This document shows, one piece after another, positions 44,344 through 53,246 of a DNA stretch of 64,000 bases. A program made the translations under genes and the position numbers. Each line of letters begins with the position of its first letter. Position 1 is the stretch's first letter. Source of the DNA: Kineosporia rhizophila (GTDB taxonomy: Bacteria > Actinomycetota > Actinomycetes > Actinomycetales > Kineosporiaceae); NCBI RefSeq assembly GCF_021277265.1, contig NZ_JAJSOH010000035.1:1-64000 (forward strand), written 5' to 3'. A model generated the notes under the pieces. The model was not told the origin of the DNA and ran no database searches. It saw only the letters and a program-made list of their open reading frames with translations.

Positions 44344-45153
44344 TCAGAGCCGGAAGCGGGCGACCAGCTGACGTAGCTCGGTCGAGAGCCCGGCCAGCTC
44401 ACCCGAGGCCCGCTCGGCCTGCTGGATACTGGAACTGGAGGCCTGCGCCGCACTCGCCACCGAATCCACACTGGTGGCGATGCTCGCCGAACCCGCCGCC
44501 GCCTCGGTGATACTGCGCGAGATCTCCGACGTGGTCGCGGTCTGCTCCTCGACCGCCGAAGCGATCGTGGTCTGATAGGCGTTGACGTCCTCGATCGTCT
44601 GCGAGATCCGCGCGATCGCGTCCACCGCCTCCTGCGTGTCCGCCTGAATGGCCTCGACCCGCTTCGAGATGTCCTCCGTCGCCCGGGCCGTCTCCTGCGC
44701 CAACTGCTTGACCTCCTCGGCCACCACCGCGAAACCCTTACCGGCCTCACCGGCCCGGGCCGCCTCGATCGTCGCGTTCAGCGCCAGCAGGTTGGTCTGC
44801 TCAGCGATCGACGTGATCGCCTTGACCACATTGCCGATCTCGACACTGGAGTCACCCAGCTTCGCCACCGTCGCCCGAGCCGTCACCGCCTCGTTCACCG
44901 CACTCGAAGCCACCCGCACCGCCTCGGCCGACGAAGAAGCGATCTCCCGGATACTCGCCTCCATCTCCTCCGTCCCCGCCGCCACCGTCTGCACGCTGCC
45001 CGATACCTCCTGCGCCGTACCGGCCAGACCCGACGCCTGATTCGACGTCGAATCCGCATTCGCCGAGATCTGCGAAGAGATCGCATTCAGACTCCGCGAC
45101 GAATCCGACAACGTCGACGACGTCCCGTTGATCTGCACCATCGCCGAACGCAG
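44344..45153 (-). repeat. Direct repeat copy B: 810-bp receptor signalling module
   Basis: Second copy of the near-identical module (partner 42519-43328), covering the 3' half of the receptor 2 gene up to its stop codon. The single observed difference lies at 45091. Confidence 0.95.
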
Positions 45154-46011
45154 GGTGTGGGTGGCCTCGTTCAGGGCCCGGGCCATCTGACCCACCTCGT
45201 CCCGGCCGGAGGCGTCGGCCGTGGCGGTCAGGTCACCCTCGGACAGCGCCACCAGCGCCTGCCGGAGCCGGCCGATCGAACTCGACACCAGCCGGGCGAT
45301 CCCCACGCCGATGGCGAACAGCACGGCCGCACCGGCCGCGGTGATCAGCCAGATCCGCACCGTGGCGCTGGTGGCGTTGTCGCCGGACTCGGTGACCTGT
45401 GCGGACATCGACGCGGCGAGGCTGTCGGTGATCGCGGTGTTGGCGTCCAGGAAGCGCTGCACCGGCGGGTCGAAGACCTCGTCCATCTGGGCCAGGTAGC
45501 CCTGCAGACCGCGCAGGGTCAGGTCCGGGTCGGCCGCGACCGGCTGCAGGGTCCCGGTCCAGACCTGCCAGACGTCCTCCAGGGCCGGGAGCACCTCCTG
45601 CGTCAGGGTGGCCCGGTCGCTCTCCGAAAGAGGCATGGTCTGCAGCTCTTTCATCGCGTCGACGACCTCGGTGTAGTTCTCCTCGGCGCTGGCCACCGCA
45701 TCGGCCTTCGCCTCGGCGTCCGGCTGCACGGCAGCCAGGATCACGCTGCGCCGGAACCCGCTGAAGTTGGAACGGGACCGGATGTTCAGCTGCGACTCGG
45801 CGGCGGTCACGTTGACGATCCGCTCACCGGTCTCCTTCACGTCGTGCACGGCGAACTGCCCGGTGAGACCGACCAGCGCGGTGAGCACCACGGCCAGACC
45901 GGTCACCACGAGGATCTTGGCCCCGATCCGCAGACCCGCGAACCATCCGAGCGGAGAGGAACGACGGGAGGACGGGGCCTGAGGGGCCAGGGGGTCGGCG
46001 ACGGCAGTCAT
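44344..46011 (-). CDS. Methyl-accepting chemotaxis protein (receptor 2)
   Basis: 555 residues, first gene of the chemotaxis operon, with AGAGG upstream of the ATG. Same layout as receptor 1: helix IGAKILVVTGLAVVLTALVGL, four-helix-bundle periplasmic sensor, second helix IWLITAAGAAVLFAIGVGIA, HAMP and a full signalling hairpin. The sensor differs substantially from receptor 1, so ligands may differ. The signalling half is the second copy of the 810-bp repeat, consistent with recent duplication or gene conversion of the module. Confidence 0.95.
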   Translation of the reverse strand: MTAVADPLAPQAPSSRRSSPLGWFAGLRIGAKILVVTGLAVVLTALVGLTGQFAVHDVKETGERIVNVTAAESQLNIRSRSNFSGFRRSVILAAVQPDAEAKADAVASAEENYTEVVDAMKELQTMPLSESDRATLTQEVLPALEDVWQVWTGTLQPVAADPDLTLRGLQGYLAQMDEVFDPPVQRFLDANTAITDSLAASMSAQVTESGDNATSATVRIWLITAAGAAVLFAIGVGIARLVSSSIGRLRQALVALSEGDLTATADASGRDEVGQMARALNEATHTLRSAMVQINGTSSTLSDSSRSLNAISSQISANADSTSNQASGLAGTAQEVSGSVQTVAAGTEEMEASIREIASSSAEAVRVASSAVNEAVTARATVAKLGDSSVEIGNVVKAITSIAEQTNLLALNATIEAARAGEAGKGFAVVAEEVKQLAQETARATEDISKRVEAIQADTQEAVDAIARISQTIEDVNAYQTTIASAVEEQTATTSEISRSITEAAAGSASIATSVDSVASAAQASSSSIQQAERASGELAGLSTELRQLVARFRL

Positions 46012-46056
46012 GGATCAGTGGCCTCTTCCGGTCGTGCACGGGGGGTCGTCATCCAT

Positions 46057-46082
46057 GCATCGGCGGCCGCTGCGCCTACTGA
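46057..46082 (-). promoter_or_regulatory. FliA/WhiG-like promoter upstream of receptor 2
   Basis: TCAG (46079-46082), 14-base spacer and GCCGATGC (46057-46064) on the minus strand, about 45-70 bases before the receptor 2 start. It resembles the sequence upstream of receptor 1, with a spacer one base shorter. Confidence 0.4.
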
Positions 46083-46143
46083 AACACCGAAGACCCGCGC
46101 AGGTGACGCAAAGTCCCGTAGTCACTCGTCCAGGCCAGCAGAC

Positions 46144-46186
46144 GCCGGGGGCCCGGCGAACACAGTGCGTTCACCGGGCCCCCGGC
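46144..46186 (-). terminator. Hairpin terminator after the MMPL gene
   Basis: 18-bp stem with one mismatch (46144-46161 with 46169-46186), seven-base loop, starting eight bases beyond the MMPL stop. It isolates the chemotaxis operon from the exporter gene on the same strand. Confidence 0.8.
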
Positions 46187-46193
46187 TCGCCGG

Positions 46194-48374
46194 TCAGACC
46201 GTGCTCGGCTCGTTCTTGTCCTGAGCCTCGAGCCGCTGGTCCAGACCCTCGCCCTCCACGTCCAGGTGCGGCAGAATCCGGTCCAGCCGACCCGGGATCC
46301 ACCAGGCGCCCCGGCCCATCAGCGCCAGCACCGCCGGGACCAGGATCATCCGGACCACGAAGGCGTCCACGAACACCCCGACCGCCAGGGCCAGGGCGAT
46401 CGGCTTGATCTGGGCATCGCCCTCGGGCACGAAGGCGGCGAAGACCGAGACCATGATCAGCGCGGCCGCGGTGACCACCCGCGAACCGCCGGCGTAGCCC
46501 AGCTGCAGCGCCCGCCGGGCGTCACCGGTGCGGACGAACTCCTCCCGGATCCGCGCGACCAGGAAGACCTCGTAGTCCATGGCCAGGCCGAAGAGCACAC
46601 CCATCAGCAGGATCGGCATGAAGCTGATCACCGGGCCGACCCGCTGCACGCCGAGAAGGTCTGCCAGCCAACCCCATTCGAACACCGCGGCGACCACCCC
46701 GAACGAGGCGCCGACCGAGAGCAGGTAGCCCAGAGCGGCCTTCACCGGGACCGCGACCGAACGGAAGACCGCGCCCAGCAGCACCAGGGAGAGCCCGACG
46801 ACCAGGATGCCGAACGGCACCAAGGCGTCGGCCAGCCGGTCGGACACGTCGATCGCGATCGCGGTCTGCCCGGTCACCCCGACCTGCACGCCGTACCTCT
46901 CCTCGTACTCGGCGTCGGCGTCGCGGATCTCCTGCACCAGGTCGGAGGTCTGCGCCGAGGTGGCGCTGCCGGAGGGGACCAGGGCCACCACCGCCAGGTC
47001 GCCGGCCTGGTTGACCGCCGCCGAGCTCACCCCGGCGACCCCGGGCAGGGCGCCCAGCCCACCGGCCAGGGCGCCGAGCAGTTGCTGCGGATCGCTGCCC
47101 GCCGGCAGGTCGGCGGTGACCAGCAGCGGGGCGTTGGCCCCGGGGCCGAAGTGGTCGGCGACCAGGTCGAAGGCCTGACGCTGGGTGGTCTCGGCGGCCG
47201 CGGTGCCGTTGTCGGGCAGGGCCAGACGCAGGTCCTTGGCGGGCACGGCGAGCAGGCCGAGCCCGACCACCACGAGCAGGACGGTGACCACGGGCCAACG
47301 GATCACGGTGTTCAGCCAGGCGTCGGCGAAGCCGTGACGCTCCTGCCCCTCGCCCCTGGCCTTGGGAATCAGCCGGCCACCGAGGAATCCGAGCAGGGCG
47401 GGCAGCAGGGTGAGCGCGACCAGCACGGCCACCAGGACCGCCCCGGCCGCGGCCACGCCCATCACGGTCAGGAAGGGGATGCGGGCCACGGCCAGGCCGA
47501 CCAGCGCGATGATCACGGTGAGCCCGGCGAAGACCACCGCCGACCCGGCCCGGGCCACCGCCCGGGCCGCCGACTCCTCCGGCTCCAGCCCTTCGTGCAG
47601 CTGGTCACGGTGCCGAGAGACGATCAGCAGGGCGTAGTCGATGCCGACCGCCAGGCCGATCATCAGCGCGAGCAGCGGCACCGTGCTGGACACGTCGACC
47701 ACCGGGGTGGCCAGGAAGATCGCGGCCATCGCGACGCCCACCCCGAGCAGCGCGGTGATCAGCGGCAGACCGGCGGCCAGGACCGAGCCGAAGGTGACGA
47801 TCAGGACCACCAGCGCGACCACCACGCCGACGGCCTCGGTCGGGGTGACCTCGGGCAGGGCGACGGCGAACACCTCACCACCGAACTCGACCGTGCCTCC
47901 GGCCTTCTCGATCGGCGCGGCCGCGGCCTCGATGTCCTCGCGCAGCGTGTCCTGGTGTTCGCGCCAGCCGGCCTCCACCTGCACCGTGCCCAGCGCCACC
48001 TGGCCATCGGCCGAGATCGCCCCGCGGACCTGCTCGTTGTACGGGTCCACGACCGCGGTGACGCCGTCCACCTCGGCGATGGCGGCCAGCGAGGCCTGGA
48101 CCGCCTGCTGCACGGACTCCGCGGTGACCGAGGAGCCCTCGGGAGCCACCGCCACGACCTGGGCCTGCCCGCCGCTCAGCTCGGGGAATCGTTCGCCGAG
48201 GTCGTCGAGCGCGTCCTGCGAGGCCGTCCCCGGGATCCGGAACTCCTCCTTGGTGCCGGTGCCGAGGGTGGCCGCCCCGGCGGCCAGCGCGATCAGGACC
48301 ACCACCCAGACGGCGAGGACCGCACGACGGCCCCGATAGGCGCGCCGGCCGAGCGCGTAGAGCAGCGTGGACAT
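46194..48374 (-). CDS. MMPL-family RND transporter
   Basis: 726 residues; GGGAG seven bases before ATG 48374. Two repeats of one helix, a large extracytoplasmic loop and five more helices give 12 membrane segments. The signature LALMIGLAVGIDYALLIVSRHRDQL in the first half and MGVLFGLAMDYEVFLVARIREE in the second include the conserved Asp-Tyr pairs for proton coupling. A short acidic C-terminal tail follows. Members export lipids, siderophores or drugs. A TetR gene is divergently encoded with two palindromes in between, so expression is most likely repressed and ligand-inducible. Confidence 0.93.
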   Translation of the reverse strand: MSTLLYALGRRAYRGRRAVLAVWVVVLIALAAGAATLGTGTKEEFRIPGTASQDALDDLGERFPELSGGQAQVVAVAPEGSSVTAESVQQAVQASLAAIAEVDGVTAVVDPYNEQVRGAISADGQVALGTVQVEAGWREHQDTLREDIEAAAAPIEKAGGTVEFGGEVFAVALPEVTPTEAVGVVVALVVLIVTFGSVLAAGLPLITALLGVGVAMAAIFLATPVVDVSSTVPLLALMIGLAVGIDYALLIVSRHRDQLHEGLEPEESAARAVARAGSAVVFAGLTVIIALVGLAVARIPFLTVMGVAAAGAVLVAVLVALTLLPALLGFLGGRLIPKARGEGQERHGFADAWLNTVIRWPVVTVLLVVVGLGLLAVPAKDLRLALPDNGTAAAETTQRQAFDLVADHFGPGANAPLLVTADLPAGSDPQQLLGALAGGLGALPGVAGVSSAAVNQAGDLAVVALVPSGSATSAQTSDLVQEIRDADAEYEERYGVQVGVTGQTAIAIDVSDRLADALVPFGILVVGLSLVLLGAVFRSVAVPVKAALGYLLSVGASFGVVAAVFEWGWLADLLGVQRVGPVISFMPILLMGVLFGLAMDYEVFLVARIREEFVRTGDARRALQLGYAGGSRVVTAAALIMVSVFAAFVPEGDAQIKPIALALAVGVFVDAFVVRMILVPAVLALMGRGAWWIPGRLDRILPHLDVEGEGLDQRLEAQDKNEPSTV

Positions 48375-48422
48375 ACATCTTCTCCCTTGCCGTCCCACCA
48401 GAAGTGCGGCTGAACAGGTTCG

Positions 48423-48453
48423 ATACAGAACTGTATTGAATACACTAATGTAT
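48423..48453. promoter_or_regulatory. Two ATACA-N4-TGTAT palindromes, TetR operators of the MMPL gene
   Basis: ATACA-GAAC-TGTAT (48423-48436) and ATACA-CTAA-TGTAT (48440-48453) start 17 bp apart, in an AT-rich island inside a 225-bp divergent gap. They lie 49-79 bases upstream of the MMPL start. Perfect arms and identical architecture make a pair of dimer sites for the neighbouring TetR protein likely. Confidence 0.75.
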
Positions 48454-48599
48454 CCGGCGGATCCTGCCGGTGCCCGGCGCCCTCCGCGGCCGGCGTCGCG
48501 GTACTGCCCGATCGGGCCGACTGAGAGACACTGACGGTCGCGCCGTCCGGCCCGGGGCGGCGCGAGCCGGGATGAACCAGGAAGCCGAGGAAACACTCC

Positions 48600-49274
48600 G
48601 TGAGCGAGCCGCAGACCCACAGTGGCCGGACCGAGCGGATCAGCCCCCGCCGGGCCGCCACCCGAGCGCGCCTGCTCGCCGCCGCGACCACGGTGATCGC
48701 CGAGCGGGGGGCCAACGGGGCCAGCGTGGAGGCGATCTGCGAGGAGGCCGGGTTCACCCGCGGCGCCTTCTACTCGAACTTCTCCACCAAGGAGGACCTG
48801 CTCTACGCCCTGATGCAGGAGAAGCACCAGTCCCTGCTGGAGGGCATCCGCAAGATCCTCGACGAGACCGAGCAGACCCCGGCCCCCGAGGGCGCGGACG
48901 TGATCGACGACCTGGTCGACAAGGTGCTCGCGGCCAACCCGGTGGACCGGCAGTCCCGGCTGATGGAGACCGAGATCGGCCTGTACATGGTGCGTAATCC
49001 GGAGCAGGCCCCGGTGCTGCAGAAGGCGATGGCCCCGTTCCACGACGAGCTGGCCCGCCTGGTGGTGGCCGGGCTGGGCCGGGCCGGCCGCCGGCTGCGG
49101 GTCGACACCGGCGACGCGCTGACCCTGCTGATCGCCGGCTACGAGACCGGCACCACGCACATGTGGTTCCCGGCCGAGCCGGGCAGCAGCGCCGCGGCGG
49201 GCGAGAAGGCCGGTCTGGACGCCTGCCGCCGTTCCTTGGCCCTGATCCTCAAGGCCGTCTCCGAACCGGCCTGA
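48600..49274 (+). CDS. TetR-family regulator divergent from MMPL
   Basis: 224 residues; GTG start with GAGGA eight bases upstream. Helix-turn-helix at about residues 22-68: ARLLAAATTVIAERGANG followed by ICEEAGFTRGAFYSNF. The C-terminal domain probably binds the substrate of the exporter. It presumably binds the ATACA-N4-TGTAT pair. Confidence 0.93.
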   Translation: MSEPQTHSGRTERISPRRAATRARLLAAATTVIAERGANGASVEAICEEAGFTRGAFYSNFSTKEDLLYALMQEKHQSLLEGIRKILDETEQTPAPEGADVIDDLVDKVLAANPVDRQSRLMETEIGLYMVRNPEQAPVLQKAMAPFHDELARLVVAGLGRAGRRLRVDTGDALTLLIAGYETGTTHMWFPAEPGSSAAAGEKAGLDACRRSLALILKAVSEPA

Positions 49275-49396
49275 ACTGCCACGAATAACATTCGGATCTC
49301 ACCCACGGTCCATGGCCCGCAACTCTTGGCGGACAAACTGTGACCTGATAGACAGTCAGTCGCCCTGGCCGTCGTGTGAGTGAGGGGAGCCGGACG

Positions 49397-49642
49397 ATGT
49401 CGTCCACGCAGCCTCCGGAGGATCCGCGTCCGGATCGTTCGACCGTGCAGCAGACCGACCGCAGCCCGTGGAACTGGGTGCTGCTGATCCCGATCGTGAT
49501 CCCGCTGAGCACCCCGCTGTTCAACCACGAGACGCCGGCCCTGTTCGGCTTCCCGCTCTTCTACTGGCTGCAGCTGCTCTTCGTGCTGCTCGGGGTGGGC
49601 TGCACCGCGCTGGTCTACAACCGCACCAGGCGGAGGGGCTGA
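49397..49642 (+). CDS. DUF3311 small membrane protein
   Basis: 81 residues; ATG 49397 with GGGGAG seven bases upstream is preferred to GTG 49376. Two membrane helices (WNWVLLIPIVIPLSTPLF and FYWLQLLFVLLGVGCTAL) and a basic end. DUF3311 proteins are almost always encoded directly before an MctP-type sodium/solute symporter, as here (four bases apart), and are probably its accessory subunit. Confidence 0.85.
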   Translation: MSSTQPPEDPRPDRSTVQQTDRSPWNWVLLIPIVIPLSTPLFNHETPALFGFPLFYWLQLLFVLLGVGCTALVYNRTRRRG

Positions 49643-49646
49643 GCCG

Positions 49647-51290
49647 ATGCCGGAGGCTTCCGACCACGTCGTCGAGATCGTCGTCTTCGTCCTGCTCTTC
49701 ACCCTGGTCTCGGTGATGGGCTTCGTGGCCGCCCGCTGGCGGCGCGCCGAGTCGCTCGACCACCTCGACGAGTGGGGGCTGGGCGGGCGTAACTTCGGCG
49801 CCTGGATCACCTGGTTCCTGCTCGGCGGCGACCTGTACACCGCCTACACCTTCGTCGCGGTGCCGGCGCTGGTGTTCTCGGCCGGGGCCATCGGCTTCTA
49901 CGCCGTGCCCTACACGATCCTGATCTACCCGCTGGCCTTCCTGGTGCTCACCCGGCTGTGGTCGGTGAGCTACCGGCACGGCTACGTCACCCCGGCCGAC
50001 TTCGTCCGCGGCCGGTTCGGCTCCCCCACCCTGGCTCTGCTGGTCGCACTGACCGGCATCGTCGCCACCATGCCGTACATCGCGTTGCAGCTGGTCGGCA
50101 TCGAGGCGGTGCTCAAGGTGATGGGGGTGCACGGGCACCTGCCGATCATCATCGCGTTCCTGATCCTGGCGCTCTACACCTACAACTCGGGCCTGCGCGC
50201 GCCGGCGCTGATCGCCTTCGTCAAGGACACGCTGATCTACATCGTGATCATCGTGGCGGTGATCGTGATCCCCTACAAGCTCGGCGGCTGGGACGCGATC
50301 TTCGGCGGCGCCGAGCAGGCGCTGGCCCAGGAGAACCCGAACACCGGCCAGCCCCGGGGCAGCCTGCTGCTGAACGCGAACAACCAGCTGCAGTACATCA
50401 CCCTGGCGCTCGGCTCGGCCCTGGCCCTGTTCCTCTACCCGCACTCGCTGACCAGCGTGCTGGCCGCGAAGGACCGGGACACGATCAAGAAGAACATGTC
50501 GGCGCTGCCGGCCTACAGCTTCCTGCTCGGGCTGATCGCGCTGCTCGGCTACATGGCCCTGGCGGCCGGGATCAAGCCGGTCACCAGCGAGGGCAAGACC
50601 GACACGAACACGATCGTGCCGCTGCTGTTCGACCAGATGTTCCCGAGCTGGTTCACCGGCGTGGCCTTCGCCGCGATCGGCATCGGGGCCCTGGTCCCGG
50701 CCGCGATCATGTCGATCGCGGCGGCCAACCTGTTCACCCGCAACGTCTACAAGGAGTACCTGCGCCGGGACGCCACCCCGAAGCAGGAGGCCTCGGTCAG
50801 CAAGATCACCTCGCTGGTGGTGAAGGTCGGGGCGGTCGCGGTGATCCTCTTCCTCGACCCCCAGTTCGCCATCGACCTGCAGCTGATCGGCGGCGTGCTG
50901 ATCCTGCAGACGCTGCCCGCGGTGGCGATCGGGGTGTACACGCGCTGGTTCCACCCGTGGGCGCTGAGCAGCGGGCTGGTCGCCGGGCTGGCGGTCGGGA
51001 TCGGGATGCTCTACCAGATCCCGAACCCGAACAACGGCAAGGAGCACTTCGGCGGCTCGGCCTACCGGCTCTCGCTGGCCGGGTTCGACACCGAGAAGCA
51101 GATCTACGTCGGGTTCGTCGCGGTCGCGGCCAACCTCGTCGTCGCCGCCCTGCTCACCCTGGTCCTACGGCGAACGGGTGCCACGGACACCGGCGACGCG
51201 ACCCGGCCCGAGGACTACACGGTCGACCGGACCCCGGACGCACCCCCGCCGGCCGCATCCGGTGAGCCCGCTTCCCTGGCGGGTGACTAG
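49647..51290 (+). CDS. mctP: Sodium:solute symporter, monocarboxylate (MctP) type
   Basis: 547 residues with about 13 membrane helices. SSS-family features include DEWGLGGRNFGAWITWFLLGG (the start of helix 2), GYVTPADFVRGRFGSP and IALQLVGIEAVLKVMG. Proteins of this subgroup take up lactate, pyruvate, propionate or similar monocarboxylates with Na+. C-terminal tail Pro/Asp-rich. Coupled with the DUF3311 gene. The 3' end is followed by a strong hairpin. Confidence 0.88.
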   Translation: MPEASDHVVEIVVFVLLFTLVSVMGFVAARWRRAESLDHLDEWGLGGRNFGAWITWFLLGGDLYTAYTFVAVPALVFSAGAIGFYAVPYTILIYPLAFLVLTRLWSVSYRHGYVTPADFVRGRFGSPTLALLVALTGIVATMPYIALQLVGIEAVLKVMGVHGHLPIIIAFLILALYTYNSGLRAPALIAFVKDTLIYIVIIVAVIVIPYKLGGWDAIFGGAEQALAQENPNTGQPRGSLLLNANNQLQYITLALGSALALFLYPHSLTSVLAAKDRDTIKKNMSALPAYSFLLGLIALLGYMALAAGIKPVTSEGKTDTNTIVPLLFDQMFPSWFTGVAFAAIGIGALVPAAIMSIAAANLFTRNVYKEYLRRDATPKQEASVSKITSLVVKVGAVAVILFLDPQFAIDLQLIGGVLILQTLPAVAIGVYTRWFHPWALSSGLVAGLAVGIGMLYQIPNPNNGKEHFGGSAYRLSLAGFDTEKQIYVGFVAVAANLVVAALLTLVLRRTGATDTGDATRPEDYTVDRTPDAPPPAASGEPASLAGD

Positions 51291-51317
51291 CTAGCGCAGG
51301 GTGATCGGACAAAGCCG

Positions 51318-51371
51318 CTGCACAACCGCGGGCCCCGGGACAAGTCGGTTCCCGGGGCCCGCGTTGTGCAG
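51318..51371 (+). terminator. Long GC-rich hairpin between mctP and the DEAD-box helicase gene
   Basis: 22-bp stem with one bulged base (51318-51340 with 51350-51371) about 27 bases after the mctP stop and 31 before the helicase ATG. It is probably the terminator of mctP; being so close to the helicase start, it could also lie in that gene's leader and respond to helicase activity or cold. Confidence 0.75.
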
Positions 51372-51402
51372 GAAGCCCTCCGGCTCCGTAGATTGGTGGG
51401 CG

Positions 51403-53214
51403 ATGAACACCGATCCCGCCGTCCGCGACACGCCGGAAGACCACGCGGACTCCCCCGAAACCACCGCCGAGGTAGCACAGCCGGGCGAGGCCCAGCCCAC
51501 GTTCGCCGACCTCGGGATCGACGAGCGGGTGCTGCGAGCCCTCAGCGACGTCGGCTACGAGATGCCGTCGCCCATCCAGGCGGCCGCCATCCCACCTCTG
51601 ATGCAGGGCCGCCACCTGGTCGGCCTGGCCCAGACCGGTACCGGTAAGACGGCCGCCTTCGCGCTGCCCGTGCTCAGCCGGATCGACCTGGAGCAGCGCG
51701 CCCCGCAGGCCCTCGTGCTGGCCCCCACCCGCGAGCTCGCCCTGCAGGTGGCCGAGGCCTTCGGCCGCTACTCCCACCACATCCCCGGGCTGCACGTGCT
51801 GCCGATCTACGGCGGCCAGAGCTACGGGGTCCAGCTCAGCGGCCTCAAGCGCGGCGCGCACATCGTGGTCGGTACGCCCGGACGGGTGATCGACCACCTG
51901 GAGAAGCGCACCCTCGACCTGTCCCAGCTGAAGTACCTGGTGCTGGACGAGGCCGACGAGATGCTCCAGATGGGCTTCCAGGAGGACGTGGAGACCATCC
52001 TGGCCACCACGCCGGAGCAGAAGCAGGTGGCGCTGTTCTCGGCCACCATGCCGCCGCAGATCCGCCGGATCTCGAAGAAGTACCTCACCGACGCGGCCGA
52101 GATCACCGTGGCCAACCGCACGGTGACCTCGACCAACACCCGGCAGCGCTACATCTTCGTGGGGCACCAGCAGAAGCTGGACGCCCTCACCCGGGTCCTC
52201 GAGGTCGAGGACTTCGAGGCGATGATCATCTTCGTCCGCACCAAGCAGGCCACCGAGGAACTCGCCGAGCGCCTGCGCTCGCGCGGCTTCTCCGCCGCCG
52301 CGATCAACGGCGACCTGGCCCAGCAGCAGCGCGAGCGCACGATCGGCCAGCTCAAGTCCGGCCAGCTCGACATCCTGGTGGCCACCGACGTGGCCGCCCG
52401 CGGTCTCGACGTCGAGCGGATCACCCACGTGGTCAACTACGACATCCCGCACGACAGCGAGTCGTACGTGCACCGGATCGGCCGCACCGGCCGGGCCGGG
52501 CGTTCGGGCGAGGCGCTGCTGTTCGTCACCCCGCGGGAGAAGCGGCTGCTCGGCTCGATCGAGCGGGCCACCCGCTCGACGATCGAGGAGATGCCGCTGC
52601 CCTCGGTCGACGACGTGAACTCGACCCGGGTCACCAAGTTCACCGACTCGATCAAGGCCAACCTGGACAGCCCCGAGGCGGCGGTCTTCCGGGGGCTGAT
52701 CGAGGAGTACATCGCCGAGCACGACGTGCCCGCCGCCGCGGTGGCGGCCGCCCTGGCGGTGATCGCCCAGGACGGCAAGTCGTTCCTGCTGCCCCCCGAC
52801 CCGCCGCCGTCGGCCCGTCGGCCGGCTCGTGAGCCCAACGGGGTCCGCGACCGCAACGGCCGTCCGGCTCCCCGCGTGGCCGGGCCCCGGCGTCCCCGCG
52901 GAGACGTCCCCCTGGCCACGTACCGGATCTCCGTCGGCCGCCGCCACCGGGTGCAGCCCGGCGCCATCGTCGGGGCCATCGCCAACGAGGGTGGCCTGGG
53001 CCGGGGCGACTTCGGGCACATCGACATCCAGGCCGACCACACCCTGGTCGAACTGCCCGCCAACCTCTCGCGGGAGACCGTCGAGGCGCTCACCCAGACC
53101 CGGATCTCGGGCAAGCTGATCCAGCTGACCAAGACCGACGGCCCGCCGCCGCAGCGCGCCCGCAGCGGGTTCGGCGAGCGCAAGCAGTTCCGCAAGTCCT
53201 ACCCCGGTAAGTAA
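51403..53214 (+). CDS. DEAD-box ATP-dependent RNA helicase (DeaD/CsdA type)
   Basis: 603 residues from ATG 51403. All helicase motifs are present: Q-motif (TFADLGIDERVLRAL, SPIQ), motif I AQTGTGKT, Ia APTRELALQ, Ib GTPGRVIDHL, II VLDEADEML, III FSATM, V ATDVAARGLDVE, VI HRIGRTGRAGR. The C-terminal 100 residues form a DbpA-type RNA-binding domain (TYRISVGRRHRVQPGAIVGA and VELPANLS). It remodels structured RNA and ribosome intermediates, typically at low temperature. Starts with a disordered acidic segment. Confidence 0.95.
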   Translation: MNTDPAVRDTPEDHADSPETTAEVAQPGEAQPTFADLGIDERVLRALSDVGYEMPSPIQAAAIPPLMQGRHLVGLAQTGTGKTAAFALPVLSRIDLEQRAPQALVLAPTRELALQVAEAFGRYSHHIPGLHVLPIYGGQSYGVQLSGLKRGAHIVVGTPGRVIDHLEKRTLDLSQLKYLVLDEADEMLQMGFQEDVETILATTPEQKQVALFSATMPPQIRRISKKYLTDAAEITVANRTVTSTNTRQRYIFVGHQQKLDALTRVLEVEDFEAMIIFVRTKQATEELAERLRSRGFSAAAINGDLAQQQRERTIGQLKSGQLDILVATDVAARGLDVERITHVVNYDIPHDSESYVHRIGRTGRAGRSGEALLFVTPREKRLLGSIERATRSTIEEMPLPSVDDVNSTRVTKFTDSIKANLDSPEAAVFRGLIEEYIAEHDVPAAAVAAALAVIAQDGKSFLLPPDPPPSARRPAREPNGVRDRNGRPAPRVAGPRRPRGDVPLATYRISVGRRHRVQPGAIVGAIANEGGLGRGDFGHIDIQADHTLVELPANLSRETVEALTQTRISGKLIQLTKTDGPPPQRARSGFGERKQFRKSYPGK

Positions 53215-53246
53215 AGACGGGTGAGCCGGTCGCCGAACCTCACCAG

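Noticed and set aside
42519..45153. The 810-bp direct repeat as an insertion sequence or transposon
   Set aside because: It encodes the receptor signalling domain, has no transposase and no terminal inverted repeats.
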